In this document: piece by piece, positions 57,401 to 63,650 of the stretch
Layout of the letters: each line of letters opens with the position of its first letter
Position numbering within the stretch: the first letter of the stretch is position 1
Source of the DNA: Chrysopilus asiliformis
Taxonomy: Eukaryota > Arthropoda > Insecta > Diptera > Rhagionidae
Direction: 5' to 3'
NCBI GenBank assembly: GCA_964034945.1
Contig: OZ035960.1
Coordinates: forward strand, 80,881,331 to 80,945,330
DNA length: 64,000 bases
Program-made: the position numbers and the translations under genes
Notes under the pieces: model-generated
The model's input: only the letters and a program-made list of their open reading frames with translations
What the model was told of the DNA's origin: nothing
The model's database searches: none

Positions 57401-60400
57401 AAATCGTGAAATGCGAGATAAATATATGAACTTTAAGAAGGCCCGTTCAGTTTCGTCAGATTTTCAAAAGTTAACTACCGGTCGAGGGAAATGTAAAAAA
57501 TGTTACTTTTGTGCCCGGTCTCCCCTACACCTTCTTTTATTTTCATAATAAATCACTAGTTTTAAAAGCAATTATGTTAGAACTAGCTTGAATACCCGTC
57601 GTTGCCGGGTTAAGTTTTTTTCAAAAAAATTTTTTTTTTTTATGGACTATGTTATGTTGGAGCTAAACTTCAGCCCAATGGGCTCGGTAGTTTCCCCGCG
57701 AAAGGGTAACATAGACGAAGAGCTAAGTTTCGAGATCACTTTACCCCCTCCCTTTACTCCCCCCATCTCTCGGGCTACTTTTTAATGGGTCTATGTTGGG
57801 GCTGGACCCTCGACGAACATCTATGCCAAATTTCAATCCAATCGGTTCAGTAGTTTTCCCGCGAAAGAGTAACATAGCGCAAAAACTAAGTTTCGAAATT
57901 ACTTTACCCCCTCCCCTTACTCCCCGCACCCCTTGCGCTACTTTTCCGTATGCCTATGTTGGAATCAGAACTACCACAGACACTCATGCCAAATTTCAAG
58001 TCAATCGGTTCAGCCGTTTTTGCGTGAAAGAGTAACAGACAGACAGACAGACACCAACTCATTTTTATATATTAGTACTAGCAGACCCGTCGTTTGCAGC
58101 TAAAAGTTTTTTGTATAAATTTTAGAATGCCAAAAAACCATAAATAACTTAAAAAGTTTTGGGAAAAACGTTATTACAGGACCTTCCGTTTTGAATTTTG
58201 AAAATCTAACACCGGATTCGTGATCAGCGACCCCAAAAACCCCCGAGTGAAACTTTTAAGCCTTCTATTGAGCAGGATTCATGGCGAAAATTACAGTTGA
58301 AAAACACCCAAACCCCCTTTACCCCCCGTTCTCCCCCTTAGGGGTAAAATTTCGGAAAACCCCGCCTTTGTGAGCGCCTATGAGTTGGTTGGGACCGACT
58401 GTGAAAGTTTCAAGTCTCTAGCTTCAGGGGTTTGGGCTGGGCGTTGATAGTCAGTCAGGACAAACGATTTTATATATAGAGATTTCAAAAATATTTTTTA
58501 TGTTTTTACGATTCGCCGCACTTTTGTTCTAATATATCCATTACTATATCCATGACAGTACTATTCTTTATAGTTTTCGAGATTTTTTGCCAGTCTTTTT
58601 TGAATTGCTCCATATCATTAGATTCCAGACACATTTTCCGAAGGTTTCTCTTCATTATTGCCTAAAATTTTTCGATGGGACGAATTTCTGGGCAATTTGG
58701 TGGATTCGTTGTTCTTGCCACAAAATTGACTCCATTTGTTGACATCCATTCAATGGTGTTTTTTGCATAGTGACATGATGCCAAATCTGCCCAAAACAAT
58801 ATAGATCCTTCGAGTCTTCGAATCATGGGCAGCAACCGTTTTTTTAGACACTCTTTGACGCACAAATCAGTCAACTGGTTCATCGTTGTGAAAAATGCAG
58901 ATGATTTCAGGCCACATTCGCAAATTGCTTGCCATACCATCACTTAGGCTCCGAATTTTTCCACCTGAATCGACTTTTGTGCTTCGTCTATATCGTCCCC
59001 TCCCGCAATCGTAAAGTACTGAGGTCCTGGTAATGTACGATAATCCATTTTAACGTACGTTTCATCATCCATAATGATGCATTGTTTTTTTTTTGGTTAA
59101 AATGGTCTCATACAATTTCCGAAGCCGCGGTTTCACGCAGGCTGCCTGTTTTTTGGTAAGTTTCGGTTGTCGTTGCTTCCGATTGGTCTTCATATTGTTG
59201 CGCTTTTTGGCTAGCTGAACCATTTCAGCACTTGTTTTACATTTTTTCGCGACATCTCTAACCGAAACACTGCAATCACGCCGAATTGCTGCACAAATAT
59301 TTTGATCCATTTTTTCGCGTCTAGGCCCTGGTTTTCTCCCAGTTTTTTTCTTATCCTCGAATGTCAGTTCCTCCCCAAACTTCTTGATGGCAGTAAAAAT
59401 TGCTTTTAGCCTTACACCTTCCTGTTTTGTCACTGGCCTCATGTTGATGCCCTTTTCGAAATGCCATTTGTCCACAATCCTTTTTCGTTGCTCTACAGAA
59501 AGACCTCGTGTTTCGTAAAAGAAAGACCTCGTGTTTCGCAATTTTTCCGGAGAAAAATGGGAAAAAGGATATTTGCGTTATCCTTACAGGACCTTCCGTT
59601 TCGAATTTTAAAATCTAACATAGCTAAAAACCTGCTCCTGGCAACGCAGATCATTTTGCAAAAAACCGCGTCAAAATCGGTCTAGTAGTTTTTAAGTTTT
59701 GTAATTTCAAACGGACAGACAGACCAACAAACCAACAAACATCCATTTTTATATATATAGATTTATACTCTATAGCAGACCCTTCGTTGGCAGCTAAAAG
59801 TTTTTTGTATAAATTTTAGAATGCCAAAAAACATAAATAAGTTAAAAAGTTTTGGGAAAAAATGTTATCCTTACAGGACCTCCCGTTTCGAATTTTGAAA
59901 TTCCAACTCCAGATTCGTGATAAGCAACCCTGAAAACCTCCCAAAGACTGTTTTTGCGAGAAAAATTGGAAAAAGGACATTTCCGTTATCCTTACAGGAC
60001 CTTCCGTTTAGCATTTGAAAAATCGAACACCGGATTCGCGATCAGCGACCTCGAAAACTCTATAATGCCAATTTTTCCGAGGAAAAACGGGAAAAAGGAT
60101 ATTTATCCTTTCAGGAACTTCCGCGTCAGTTTTGCAAATCTAATACCGGATTCGTAATCAGCAACCCCAAAAACCCCATAATGCCAATTTTTCCGGGGAA
60201 GAATGGGAAAAAGGATATTTGTGTTATCCTTACAGAACCTTCCGTTTCGAATTTTGAAAATCTAATATCGGATTCGTGATCAGCGATTCCAAACATAATG
60301 CCAATTTTCCCGGGGAAAAATGAGAAAAAGGATATTTCCATTATCCTTACAGGACCTTCCGTTTCGAATTTTGAAAATCTAATACCGAATTCGTGATCAG

Positions 60401-63233
60401 CGACCCCAAAAACCCTATAATGCAAATTTTTCCGGGGAAAAATGAGAAAAAGGATATTTCTATTATCCTTACAGGACCTTCTGTTTCGAATTTTGAAAAT
60501 CTAATACCGGATTCGTGATCAGCGACCCCAAAAACCCTATAATGCAAATTTTTCCGGGGAAAAATGGAAAAAAGGATATTTCCATTATCTTTACAGGACC
60601 TTCCGTTTCGAATTTTGAAAATCTAATACCGGATTCGTGATCAGCGACCCCAAAAACCCTATAATGCAAATTTTTCTGGGGAAAAATGGGAAAAAGGATA
60701 TTTTCATTATCCTTACAGGACCTTCCGTTTCGAATTTTGAAAATCTAATACCGAATTCGTGATCAGCGACCCCAAAAACCCTATAATGCAAATTTTTCCG
60801 GGGAAAAATGGGAAAAAGGATATTTCCATTATCCTTACAGGACCTTCCGTTTCGAATTTTGAAAATCTAATACCGAATTCGTGATCAGCGACCCCAAAAA
60901 CCCTATAATGCAAATTTTTCCGGAGAAAAATGGGAAAAAGGATATTTTCATTATCCTTACAGGACCTTCCGTTTCGAATTTTAAAAATGTACATAGCTAA
61001 AAACCTGCTCCTGGCAACACAGATCATTTTGCAAAAAACCGCGTAAAAATCGGTCCAGTAGTTTTTGCGTTTTGTAATCTCAAACCAACCAACAAACCAA
61101 CCAACAAACCAACAAACTTCCATTTTTATATATATAGATAGATATAGATGATTTCGTTTACGATACCTCCAGAGGCTTGCCTATAAAATTCCACAGCAAT
61201 GTTACTAATCATAAACATAAAAACAAAAATATGATCAAAAAAGTACACTAACTGAAAAAGTAGTGCTTCAAAAAATTGGCGGGTAATGTGGTATACTGTT
61301 TCTTCCATACAAATATTTAAGGCGGGTAATATTAAATATTTGTATGGAAAAAATAGTATGCCACATTAGCCGTTTTCACCATGACAAACCAAAAAAATGA
61401 TTTTTTAGTCAAATTCGCCTCAATCCAAAAAGGTTCCTTTCAAGAATCAAATGTGTTGTCTAAATAATAGTTCACTGATTCACAGTTAAAAAAACAACTT
61501 AAAATTGGCTTTCGAGATTCATTTGAATGTGGAGACAATAAAATTTTGATTGTGCTCAAAAACGTCTTTCAGAAAATTTCGGTATAACCTGATGAAACAT
61601 GGACTTGTCAACATCAACAATGGTTGCCGAATTTCACAAAAAACAGTTTTGTATGTTTGATCTTGCGATGCGACATCTCATATCCGAGAAATGATGGTGT
61701 ACCACATTACCCGCCTATACCACAATACCCGAACTTACTCTACCACTGATATATAAGTTACATTCTCCACTTGTAGAATTGCAAAAATACATTTTTGTGT
61801 CAAATCCTTCTCGCTTTAACGTTTTTTTTTTCTTTTATTTGCAGAAATTGTTGAATTAGTTAAGAACTATTCCAACAATCAGTCGGTCCCATTTCGCCCG
61901 CAAATTGATGATATGACATACGATGATATAAACAACATTATGGTGAAATGTTGGGCAGAAGATCCATGCGAGCGTCCAGATTTTGGCTATTTGAAGACAA
62001 CAATACGCAAAATAAACAAGTAGTGATTTCATTATTCGATCCGTGCACATATTAACTTAATGTCTTTTTCCATCTTTTTACTTCAGAGACAACGAGACTG
62101 GCAACATCGTTGATAATCTTTTACAACGAATGGAGCAATATGCAAACAATTTAGAGGGACTAGTGGAGGAAAGGACTCATGACTATATGGAGGAGAAAAA
62201 GAAATGTGAGAAGCTCCTTTATCAACTATTACCCGTATCTGTGGCGGCGCAGCTAATTGCCGGTCAGCCTGTGATTGCCGAAACATATGATCAAGTAACG
62301 ATATACTTTAGCGATATCGTTGGTTTCACAGCGATATCAGCTGAGAGTACACCTATGCAAGTTGTTAGCTTCCTCAATGATCTCTATACATGTTTTGATT
62401 CAATTGTTGAAAATTTTGATGTATATAAAGTTGAAACAATCGGAGACGCCTATATGGTTGTATCTGGTCTTCCTGTGCGTAATGGAAATTTACATGCTAG
62501 AGAAATAGCACGTTTAGCACTAGCTCTACTTGATGCTGTGAGAAAATTCACAATCCATCATCGACCTAACGATCAATTAAAATTACGAATTGGCCTGCAT
62601 TCAGGACCCTGTGTTGCCGGTGTTGTTGGTCACAAAATGCCACGATATTGTCTATTTGGTGATACTGTAAACACAGCTTCTCGCATGGAATCAAATGGTG
62701 AAGCTCTCAAAATACATATAAGCCATAGTACAAAAGAATATCTGGATCAATTTAACACTTTTGATGTAAAAGAGCGAGGATTTGTTAAAATGAAGGGCAA
62801 AGGTGAGATGTTAACCTATTGGTTGGAAGGTGAACGTTATCAATCTGATGCTGATGATACAACAGCTATACTATTAGAATCCGACAAGCAAACTTCCTAT
62901 CTTAATTACGATGATTTTAAGACTGACGTGAATTTATCATGCAATGATAAAGAAAGTAGTTGTGATGTAACAATTGATGACCGGCCTGAAGAGAGTGAAA
63001 ATAGTAATCCACCAAATATTGTACCAAACAATAGCTGTAGTAGTACGAGTTCATGTAGTAATAATAACGCAATCACTAATCATAATGACATAACTAAACA
63101 TAATTGTAGTAATATTAATTTTAATAGTATGGTAAAAGCTAATAATTTAAAAAATCTTAAAACTAAATGTAACATTAGTGATGAAAATGTTAAAGATGTT
63201 AAACAGCCACTTCTTGCAAAAATTAATTCATAG
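29613..63233 (+). CDS. Receptor guanylyl cyclase, natriuretic-peptide-receptor type (8 coding exons, 1226 aa)
   Basis: Makes cGMP from GTP at the plasma membrane in response to an extracellular, probably peptide, ligand. Joining 29613-30411, 50016-50130, 50197-50341, 50438-50864, 50922-51635, 51697-51855, 61845-62019 and 62087-63233 gives 3681 nt with every phase matching. Order: signal peptide (about 1-28), ANF-receptor-like ectodomain (about 55-490), membrane helix (about 499-521), kinase-homology domain (about 560-835; K593 region [13 protein letters not shown] at 688, DFG at 708), signalling helix (about 850-895), cyclase domain (about 912-1080) and an Asn/Ser-rich tail. HGTLK replaces HRDLK, so the kinase domain should be a pseudokinase, as in the family. 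Cyclase residues visible: metal Asp 921 (YFSDIVGF) and 965 (IGDAY), guanine-selecting Glu 961 and Cys 1033, and Asn 1040/Arg 1044. Closest family is the insect NPR-like membrane cyclases; the exact orthologue is not claimed. Confidence 0.93.
30583..30660 (+). repeat. Perfect 30-bp hairpin in intron 1, miRNA-precursor-sized
   Basis: 30583-30612 (ATATACGCGCTTTTTGCCTG...) is exactly complementary to 30631-30660; the 18-base loop contains the self-complementary TGTATATATACA. With one bulge the pairing extends through a few more TATA bases. It is 172 bases after exon 1 in the sense intron. Candidate pre-miRNA-like or hairpin-RNA locus, or a very small foldback repeat. Confidence 0.85.
30670..31420. 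other. Intron 1, nothing recognised
   Basis: AT-rich sequence with ACGTATTTT/AAAATACG motifs near 30900-30960. No gene. Confidence 0.4.
31843..32750 (-). mobile_element. Minisatellite-bearing element, type B, six units, minus strand
   Basis: Tail (complement) AAATAAAAGCTTTTA and GACAGACAGACGAAGG, then six units with GGAAGGTCCTGTAAGGATAA at about 121-bp spacing (near 32007, 32130, 32251, 32371, 32492, 32617). Unit-to-unit identity is high, indicating recent amplification. Confidence 0.85.
32780..33050. repeat. Long palindrome with ~120-bp arms
   Basis: 32780-32899 is nearly exactly complementary to 32932-33050 (shared core ATTTTCTGGACGCTGTGTAT), with a ~32-base AT-rich loop. Each arm carries AAAGCTTTTA motifs also found at the tail of the neighbouring minisatellite element. 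Confidence 0.85.
33295..34213 (+). mobile_element. DINE-1-like copy, interrupted by a palindromic MITE
   Basis: 33295-33545 and 33936-34213 together give a nearly complete family member, from TATACCCGTATGG to GTTATGTTT. The insertion falls in GGCTAAGTTCG, intact in other copies. Confidence 0.8.
33549..33932. mobile_element. Near-perfect palindromic Harbinger-type MITE, 384 bp
   Basis: Two 184-bp arms (33549-33732, 33749-33932) around a 16-base spacer, starting TGCTACATTTACACGAATG. Flanked by TAA on both sides (33546-33548, 33933-33935) where empty copies have one TAA. Arms differ at only about two bases in the part compared. Confidence 0.9.
34214..34765. other. Intron 1, nothing recognised
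   Basis: AT-rich, no repeat ends or coding region seen. Confidence 0.4.
34766..35040 (+). mobile_element. Family D retroposon-like 3' fragment
   Basis: TGCCAAATTTCAGGCCAATC, GTTTCCCCGCGAAAGAG, GCGTGAAAGAGGAACACA, a GACAGACAGACA tract and TTTTTATATATTAGTA match 57.8-58.08 kb. This tail layout (CCAAATTTCA-GTCAATCGG, TTTTTGCGTGA, ATATTAGTA) is common at RTE-type and related 3' ends in insects; exact class not assigned. Confidence 0.6.
35041..37120. other. Intron 1, no gene
   Basis: Contains a GGCCGAATA-rich patch at 36095-36165 and GGGGTGGGGGGTTG near 35522. Several short frames, none with a domain. Confidence 0.4.
37124..37440 (-). mobile_element. SINE-like retroposon with poly(A), minus strand
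   Basis: Complement of the 6.3-kb copy (GGTCGAGATTGGTTCCGG, CAGGGGGGCTCGGGTGTCG, GTCGCCATTTTCAT), continuing to a T-run at 37129-37149 that is the poly(A) tail on the minus strand. Confidence 0.6.
37612..38395. mobile_element. pogo/Tc1-type MITE, 784 bp
   Basis: Ends CAGTAATCCCCCGCTTTGCG and (complement) CAGTAATCCCCCGCTATACG, flanked by TA (37610-37611, 38396-38397). Subterminal AAAATCCGTAAAACGAA-type repeats. Has a CTTCTGCTGCTG run at 38033-38075. No ORF. Confidence 0.88.
38396..39515. other. Intron 1; short hairpin at 38610-38653
   Basis: AAAGAGCATTATAGAGAA at 38610-38627 is exactly complementary to 38636-38653 with an 8-base loop. Otherwise AT-rich, no gene. Confidence 0.6.
39691..39903 (+). 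pseudogene. N-terminal fragment of a Harbinger transposase
   Basis: Begins [32 protein letters not shown] and [19 protein letters not shown] match the region before the DDE domain in PIF/Harbinger (HARBI1-like) transposases. Stops at residue 71; the nuclease domain is gone. Confidence 0.75.
39960..40473 (-). pseudogene. MADF/BESS accessory protein gene of the Harbinger element, middle deleted
   Basis: Minus strand. The first part (40473 to ~40327) gives the MADF start, [17 protein letters not shown] and [11 protein letters not shown], ending at a donor-like GTAAGT. A TATAG acceptor-like site precedes a second part ending in a BESS-like motif ([20 protein letters not shown]). Phases do not match across the gap and the second half of MADF is missing, so this is a deletion product. 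In intact elements such proteins bind DNA and help the transposase. Confidence 0.7.
41428..42048. mobile_element. pogo-type element nested in the hAT element
   Basis: CAGTGGAGTCCGCTTAA and its complement, flanked by TA (41426-41427, 42049-42050). Subterminal TTCTCTTAAGCGG repeats. Carries a minus-strand remnant of the transposase helix-turn-helix. 621 bp, non-autonomous. Confidence 0.9.
41510..41770 (-). pseudogene. Fragment of a pogo/CENP-B-type transposase DNA-binding domain
   Basis: Minus strand: [14 protein letters not shown] followed, after a one-base frame change, by [16 protein letters not shown]. The pattern KxxIIxxLxxG...IAxxYxVxxSTxSxILK is the first helix-turn-helix of pogo/Tigger/CENP-B proteins. 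The frame change and truncation make it nonfunctional. Confidence 0.7.
42375..44263. other. Intron 1, no confident gene; hAT-like end near 44090
   Basis: A frame from ATG 43500 to 43706 (68 codons) has plausible amino-acid composition but no recognised domain. AGGTTCCCAAATTGGGGTGCC at 44092 resembles a hAT terminus; no partner end or duplication was found. Confidence 0.3.
44264..44763 (+). mobile_element. DINE-1-like copy with internal deletion
   Basis: Full 5' and 3' family blocks; lacks about 60 bases after GTTTTTCGTAAAATTCG, including the GGGGGTACCCCCC stem seen in other copies. Confidence 0.75.
45094..46515. mobile_element. hAT element with GTACTG-repeat subterminal arrays
   Basis: CAGAGCTGGGCGTACTTAAG and (complement) CAGAGCTGGGCAAAATACTC are flanked by GTTCCAGG (45086-45093, 46516-46523). 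Both subterminal zones hold dense AGTACCAGTAC/GTACTGGTACTG repeats (45115-45320, 46322-46500). A perfect 41-bp inverted repeat with a 7-base loop lies at 45175-45263. The central ~1 kb has no ORF. Confidence 0.92.
46546..46787. mobile_element. piggyBac-type MITE, 242 bp
   Basis: CACTAGATTGCCCAAG and its complement, flanked by TTAA (46542-46545, 46788-46791), the piggyBac target. No ORF. Confidence 0.85.
46788..47215 (-). pseudogene. Tc1-type (DD34E) transposase, C-terminal part
   Basis: Minus strand: [11 protein letters not shown] (first catalytic Asp), [33 protein letters not shown] (second Asp) and [18 protein letters not shown] (third residue Glu); 34 residues separate the second Asp and Glu, as in Tc1. 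The N-terminal DNA-binding half and terminal repeats are absent. The reading frame is nearly clean over ~135 codons. Confidence 0.88.
47340..47415 (-). mobile_element. tRNA-derived SINE or tRNA pseudogene, minus strand
   Basis: Minus strand A box TAGTCTACCGGT (47401-47412) and B box GGTTCGAGCCT (47358-47368) are 44 bases apart. The acceptor stem does not pair well, so a working tRNA is unlikely. An A-rich stretch lies downstream. Confidence 0.6.
47416..48412. other. Intron 1, no gene
   Basis: CCCAGTAAAATTTTACT-like inverted motifs at 47570-47690. CTTCGTGCAGCGC near 47760 also occurs near 33210, with CAATTTTTGCAG/CAAAAATTTACAG nearby, so a minor dispersed repeat. Confidence 0.4.
48413..49024 (+). 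mobile_element. DINE-1-like copy with expanded microsatellite
   Basis: Complete family member. The CCGTCTGT core spans about 48546-48640, the longest in the window, while the flanking blocks are close to the 27.15-kb copy. Confidence 0.78.
49145..49304. mobile_element. Possible piggyBac-type MITE, 160 bp
   Basis: CCCGGCCCTACGCG and (complement) CCCGGCCCTTACACGCG. The right flank is TTAA and the left is CTAA, one change from TTAA. Confidence 0.45.
49309..50015. other. End of intron 1
   Basis: AT-rich sequence up to the acceptor of exon 2. No repeat ends recognised. Confidence 0.4.
50016..50130 (+). CDS. Receptor cyclase coding exon 2: ectodomain
   Basis: Follows the acceptor TTATTTCAG and ends at donor GTATAC (50131). 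Its first two bases complete the codon left by exon 1. It encodes about 39 residues containing [12 protein letters not shown] and [12 protein letters not shown], a highly conserved part of natriuretic-receptor ectodomains. This anchors the join across the 19.6 kb intron 1. Intron 2 is only 66 bp. Confidence 0.92.
50197..50341 (+). CDS. Receptor cyclase coding exon 3: ectodomain
   Basis: Starts after acceptor TATGTCATAG and ends before donor GTAAAT (50342). It encodes a family-typical stretch with [13 protein letters not shown] followed by [13 protein letters not shown], and finishes on a complete codon. A continuous reading frame is lost in the flanking introns, so this exon is easily missed by single-ORF gene finding. 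Confidence 0.9.
50438..50864 (+). CDS. Receptor cyclase coding exon 4: membrane-proximal ectodomain
   Basis: Runs from the acceptor ACATCAG to the donor GTAAGT at 50865. It encodes residues 354-495, including [34 protein letters not shown] and the Cys pair in [13 protein letters not shown] just before the membrane. The fragment [10 protein letters not shown] is characteristic of the juxtamembrane segment in invertebrate NPR-like cyclases. Intron 4 is 57 bp. Confidence 0.94.
50922..51635 (+). CDS. Receptor cyclase coding exon 5: membrane helix and N-terminal kinase-homology domain
   Basis: Begins after acceptor GACCACAG. Encodes [17 protein letters not shown] and the rest of the membrane helix, then the juxtamembrane [10 protein letters not shown] box, then the kinase-homology domain through HAYWKK. 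Visible kinase-fold motifs are VAIKK (593-598), HGTLKSSN (688-695) and TDFGL (707-711); no HRD Asp is present. The donor at 51636 is GTCATT, which is GT but poor at +3 to +6; it is chosen because it gives the conserved [12 protein letters not shown] junction in phase. Reading into the 61-bp intron 5 stays open for a while but shifts frame. Confidence 0.9.
51697..51855 (+). CDS. Receptor cyclase coding exon 6: C-terminal kinase-homology domain
   Basis: Starts after the acceptor ATGTTTTAG and stops at donor GTAATC (51856). Encodes [15 protein letters not shown], then [21 protein letters not shown], the standard lower-lobe stretch of membrane cyclases (APE and DVYSFGI motifs). One base remains for the next codon, completed 10 kb downstream in exon 7. 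Confidence 0.92.
52095..53380 (+). repeat. Dispersed repeat family B, longest copy (intron 6)
   Basis: ATGAAAAATTTCGACCTCTT, CTGTCTGTCAGTCTG, AAATCCGTTAACCGGAA, followed by blocks with AGAGATAGC-GG-GG, then a tail with GGTGGAAGTGGGTCGAAATT, GACAGACAAACAAACAAAC and AAATAAAAGCTTTT shared with the type B minisatellite elements. The two families may thus share a 3' end. Confidence 0.65.
53443..54166. mobile_element. hAT element containing a piggyBac MITE
   Basis: CAGGGATGGCCCC and (complement) CAGCGATGTCCC are flanked by GTTATAGC (53435-53442, 54167-54174). Subterminal repeats of AGTAGTAGATT. No ORF of its own. Confidence 0.87.
53798..54111. mobile_element. piggyBac-type MITE nested in a hAT
   Basis: CCCTTTCACTCGGC and its complement are flanked by TTAA (53794-53797, 54112-54115). 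Interior has two imperfect copies of TATATATTATTATTGAAAAA. Confidence 0.9.
54175..54889. other. Intron 6, nothing recognised
   Basis: AT-rich. GGCTCCGTGGGCCTTTATGAC near 54363 and GGGCCGTCATAAAG near 54388 form a short inverted motif. Confidence 0.35.
54890..55370 (+). repeat. Repeat or exon remnant with short secreted-peptide-like frame
   Basis: Partner of the inverted copy at 876-1335. From ATG 55199 a 54-codon frame reads a hydrophobic signal-like start ([20 protein letters not shown]) then [13 protein letters not shown] and [14 protein letters not shown], stop. The conserved flanking noncoding sequence argues for a repeat rather than a gene; coding potential is unproven. Confidence 0.45.
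55573..57525. mobile_element. TA-flanked element with GGGGAGACCGGG ends
   Basis: GGGGAGACCGGGAAAAAAGT and (complement) GGGGAGACCGGGCACAAAAG end at TA (55571-55572, 57526-57527). 1953 bp without recognisable transposase. Subterminal AAAGTAACA motifs recur near both ends. Tc1/mariner/pogo superfamily by target site. Confidence 0.85.
57582..58076 (+). mobile_element. Family D retroposon-like element
   Basis: Head ACTAGCTTGAATACCCGTCG, two internal copies of the CAGTAGTTT-CCCGCGAAAG block, then TTTTTGCGTGAAAGAGTAAC, a GACAGACA tract and TTTTTATATATTAGTA. The 34.77-kb copy matches only its 3' half. Confidence 0.6.
58077..58482 (+). mobile_element. Type A minisatellite element, short, with variant tail
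   Basis: Head CTAGCAGACCCGTCGTTTGC and one unit (GGACCTTCCGTTTTGAATTT), then an unrelated 3' part with GGTTGGGACCGACTGTGAAA, CAGTCAGTCAGGACAAAC and TTTTATATATAGAGAT. It begins exactly where family D ends. Confidence 0.55.
58506..59541 (-). pseudogene. ITmD37E-type (DD37E) transposase, nearly full length
   Basis: Minus strand: [20 protein letters not shown] (N-terminal HTH), [19 protein letters not shown] (second HTH), [20 protein letters not shown] (first catalytic Asp), [29 protein letters not shown] (second Asp), [14 protein letters not shown] (Glu); 37 residues separate the last two, defining DD37E. Ends ...[11 protein letters not shown] at a stop (58506-58508). Defects: one frameshift in an A-run near 59075 and two in-frame stops (after EKFGA and EKF). 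Start and terminal repeats not identified. Confidence 0.88.
59527..59762 (+). mobile_element. 3' end of a type A minisatellite element
   Basis: One unit (TTATCCTTACAGGACCTTCC), AGCTAAAAACCTGCTCCTGG, AAAACCGCGTCAAAATCGG, a CAGACAGACCAACAAACC tract and CATTTTTATATATATAGAT. Directly followed by the head of the next copy. Confidence 0.7.
59770..61139 (+). mobile_element. Type A minisatellite element, ten units of ~122 bp
   Basis: Head TATAGCAGACCCTTCGTTGG; ten copies of TCCTTACAGGACCTTCCGTT at about 122-bp spacing between 59868 and 60980; tail AGCTAAAAACCTGCTCCTGG, CCAACAAACCAACC and TTTTTATATATATAGAT. The last six units are nearly identical, the first four diverged, so amplification was at the 3' side. 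All apparent proteins here are repeat translations. Confidence 0.9.
61845..62019 (+). CDS. Receptor cyclase coding exon 7: end of the kinase-homology domain
   Basis: Follows a long pyrimidine tract and acceptor TTTGCAG. Encodes [20 protein letters not shown], then [15 protein letters not shown], the closing motif of the kinase-homology domain (CWxxxPxxRPxF). The donor is GTAGTG at 62020; reading straight on meets a stop immediately (TAG), which supports the splice. Confidence 0.92.
62087..63233 (+). CDS. Receptor cyclase coding exon 8: signalling helix, cyclase domain and tail
   Basis: Starts after TTACTTCAG. The signalling helix ([19 protein letters not shown]) leads into [14 protein letters not shown] and the class III cyclase domain. 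All key residues are present: Asp 921, Glu 961, Asp 965, Cys 1033, Asn 1040 and Arg 1044, so the enzyme should be active and GTP-specific. The last ~110 residues are low complexity, rich in Asn, Ser and Lys with AAT/AGT runs, and look poorly constrained. The stop is TAG at 63231-63233. Confidence 0.97.
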
Positions 63234-63239
63234 AATTAT

Positions 63240-63650
63240 TATAAATGCATAATAAAATAAATGTATTTAAAAAAATCAACATTTTTGTGAAGATGTTATA
63301 TTAATTTTTTTTTGCAACTTTTTGCTATCAATTTTAGTACTTAACAATAATTTTCCAGCTAACGAAGTAAATTTGAGATCTTGTAATATGAATATGAAAT
63401 AGGAATACAATGATTTTCTGGTTTGATTTCTCCAGAATATATTATATACACTTTGTGTGTCTGTCTGTTTGTCTGTTAGCTTAAAACTCGAGAACAACTA
63501 AACTGATTTGGATGAAACTTTCAGGGAAGCTTACTGACATCAAGGAGCAACTCCTGTACCATTAAACCATTAACAACCACTAAGCATCAATATAAATTTA
63601 GCTCTTTTCGACTTCTTGATTAATTTTGAATCGACTAGTGCTGTTAACTT
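63240..63650. other. 3' flank of the receptor gene
   Basis: Contains a GTGTGTCTGTCTGTTTGTCTG tract (63453-63475) followed by AAACTCGAGAACAACTAAAC, likely another non-autonomous repeat. No gene. Confidence 0.4.
63251..63261 (+). promoter_or_regulatory. Poly(A) signals of the receptor cyclase gene
   Basis: Two overlapping AATAAA hexamers lie 18-28 bases past the stop codon. This would give a very short 3' UTR; later signals cannot be excluded. Confidence 0.6.

Larger units (their letters stand above)
55550..61740. mobile_element. TA-flanked element of 6.2 kb carrying many insertions
   Basis: GAGTAAGTTCGGGTATTGTG at the left and its complement at the right end at TA (55548-55549, 61741-61742). 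Inner motifs GGCGGGTAATGTGGTATAC recur at 61278-61380 and 61703. Its own interior seems short; most of the length is later insertions: the GGGGAGACCGGG element, family D, type A minisatellite elements and a DD37E transposase pseudogene. It occupies most of receptor intron 6. Confidence 0.75.

Noticed and set aside
60126..61123. Overlapping minus-strand frames repeating [11 protein letters not shown] and [12 protein letters not shown]
   Set aside because: They are translations of the 122-bp minisatellite units; the frame stays open because the unit length allows it, not because of coding constraint.
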